64,000 bases of DNA, from positions 17,933,165 to 17,997,164 of the forward strand of contig OU015538.1 of NCBI GenBank assembly GCA_907165065.1. The letters are read 5' to 3'. Source of the DNA: Caprimulgus europaeus (Eukaryota; Chordata; Aves; Caprimulgiformes; Caprimulgidae). Below the pieces are notes generated by a model. It worked only from the letters and a program-made list of their open reading frames with translations. It searched no databases and was not told the origin of the DNA. Of this stretch, positions 62,701 through 64,000 are shown one piece after another; within the stretch, counting starts at the first letter, position 1, and every line of letters starts with the position of its first letter. The position numbers were made by a program, and so were the translations under genes.

Positions 62701-64000
62701 AAGATCCATCGAACAATTCACACTATGCATGGGAGGAGCAGCAATTCATCTAAAGGTGGCAAATCTGAGATGTGACAGGTATTAAAAAGGAAAGGCTAAG
62801 TGCAGAACCACATTTTCATTCTATACCTTTCCACACAGGTCATGAGAGGCAGTCCGCTCATTCCCTCAGTACATCACCAAGTTAAATATATGCACAACCA
62901 CCTTCAAAGCCACTCTTTCTCCCTTTTAATTTTATGTCAATCAGCAGTCACTGGGATAGTCTAAATCCTTCCAAAAACAAGTGTTCATCTAAATTAAAAT
63001 GCATTGTGTATTGTCTAATGTGAGAGTGTCTCAGACTCTTGTGCTATGGATAATGTCATAAATAGGAAGCCGTATTTCTGGAGTAGCTGGCTTCCCTGGC
63101 CTCTGTTCCTGCAGCAGTGACTTCAGAAAGTAGAGGTCCACATCTTTTTTCATTTATATTAATTAAAAAAAAAGGGGGGAGGGAAGTGGGGAGCAGTGGT
63201 GGAATATGACTGTGAAAGTTAATGGAGTTAATTACATTCATATCAGTTAGATGCAGATAAATGAAAAGGGCAATTTGTGTAAGCAGAGAATTAGCTCTGG
63301 TGTTTTCTGAGTAACATCAGCAGTTTGAAGATAAAGGGGCCAATAGTCTGTACTACTGAACTCTCACTTTTCAGAAATAGCATACAAGGTGTGGCAGGCT
63401 GCTGAGCACCGCAAAGATCCAGGAAAAAGACTAAAATTTAAGCAAGCTGTAGGTTGTCTACCAGTGTCAGTGGAGGAAAGGTCCTTAGTGATCTTAATAG
63501 TGTGGTCATCTTAACAAGGACCCCTAAGTATTTCCTTAAGGTTCAAGTATGAAACATTCTTGTCCTTCCCCTCTTACAGTCACAATCTAACTCTTGGTTT
63601 TAACAATTCAAGTCATGGGAGAACAATCACATTGTGAAAAGCTGTTACTCCTGAATCAAATCCAGGAAATTCTAAAAGCTGACATGAAAATGGCTTTCTT
63701 CCCTGCGAGATTTCAGGATTGCTTCAGGAGGGTTAAAGGAGCATTTCCCTACTGTCCAAGATGGACAGAACCATCTTATCCCTGACTTTAGCCTTTTAGC
63801 CTTCATTTGAAGTGGGACTTGTAGATCAAAATTTAAGAAGGGGATAATTACTATCACTGAAGGCAATCATATGAGGGTTGTAATAGAATTTCCCTAACAC
63901 TATAAATTATATCAGATATTATTACCTCAGAACACAGTCCATGAAGAACTTTTCAGGAAGAATCAAAATTAATTTATAAAGTCTGTAATTAAAATGTTGA
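59783..64000. other. Non-genic AT-rich sequence
   Basis: After the LTR element the sequence returns to unique-looking AT-rich DNA. There is a short TG-rich tract (60797-60822) and an A9-G6 tract (63165-63179). Open frames (longest 102 codons, 62193-62501 plus) match nothing. No interspersed repeat or gene is recognised. Confidence 0.55.

Noticed and set aside
1-64000. tRNA, rRNA, snRNA genes, CRISPR arrays or bacterial-type operons.
   Set aside because: No tRNA B-box with a foldable partner, no ribosomal or snRNA sequence, and no regularly spaced direct repeats were seen. The composition is vertebrate.

Overview
This is 64 kb of AT-rich, repeat-poor vertebrate DNA, almost certainly from a bird and probably a songbird. 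Two repeats support this. A 3'-terminal fragment of a CR1 LINE, the main bird and reptile LINE, ends in an ATTCTATG-type tail near 21.4 kb. A young LTR retroelement at 57.1-59.8 kb has LTRs that, from memory, resemble a long-LTR endogenous retrovirus family common in passerines. No database search was possible, so the species and locus are not identified.

No protein-coding gene, tRNA, rRNA, CRISPR array or bacterial-type operon can be supported. Nearly all open frames are under 120 codons, overlap frames on the other strand and show no known domain. The window reads as a gene desert or the inside of a very large intron. From 1 to 57 kb it is unique-looking sequence with homopolymer runs, a few short tandem duplications, one good CR1 3' end (21173-21395) and one tiny CR1 stub on the other strand (20556-20586). 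Several short stretches have exon-like or promoter-like signals and are recorded as low-confidence candidates: 12203-12253 with 12941-13026 (+), 25529-25565 (+), a TATA-type promoter near 28647 (+), a coding-like stretch at 39813-40202 (-), 48544-48668 (-), and 53264-53360 (+), which has the most complete splice signals.

The clearest structure is the LTR element at 57114-59777. Two LTRs of about 1.16 kb flank an interior of only 344 bp that has a tRNA-Lys primer binding site at one end and a purine tract at the other. A perfect 5-bp target duplication (GAAGC) encloses the whole. The interior carries no gag, pol or env, so this is a non-coding, non-autonomous fossil. Each LTR also holds a diverged tandem array of roughly 47-bp units. 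The two LTRs are nearly identical except for one short patch of clustered differences.

From 59.8 to 64 kb the sequence returns to featureless AT-rich DNA.
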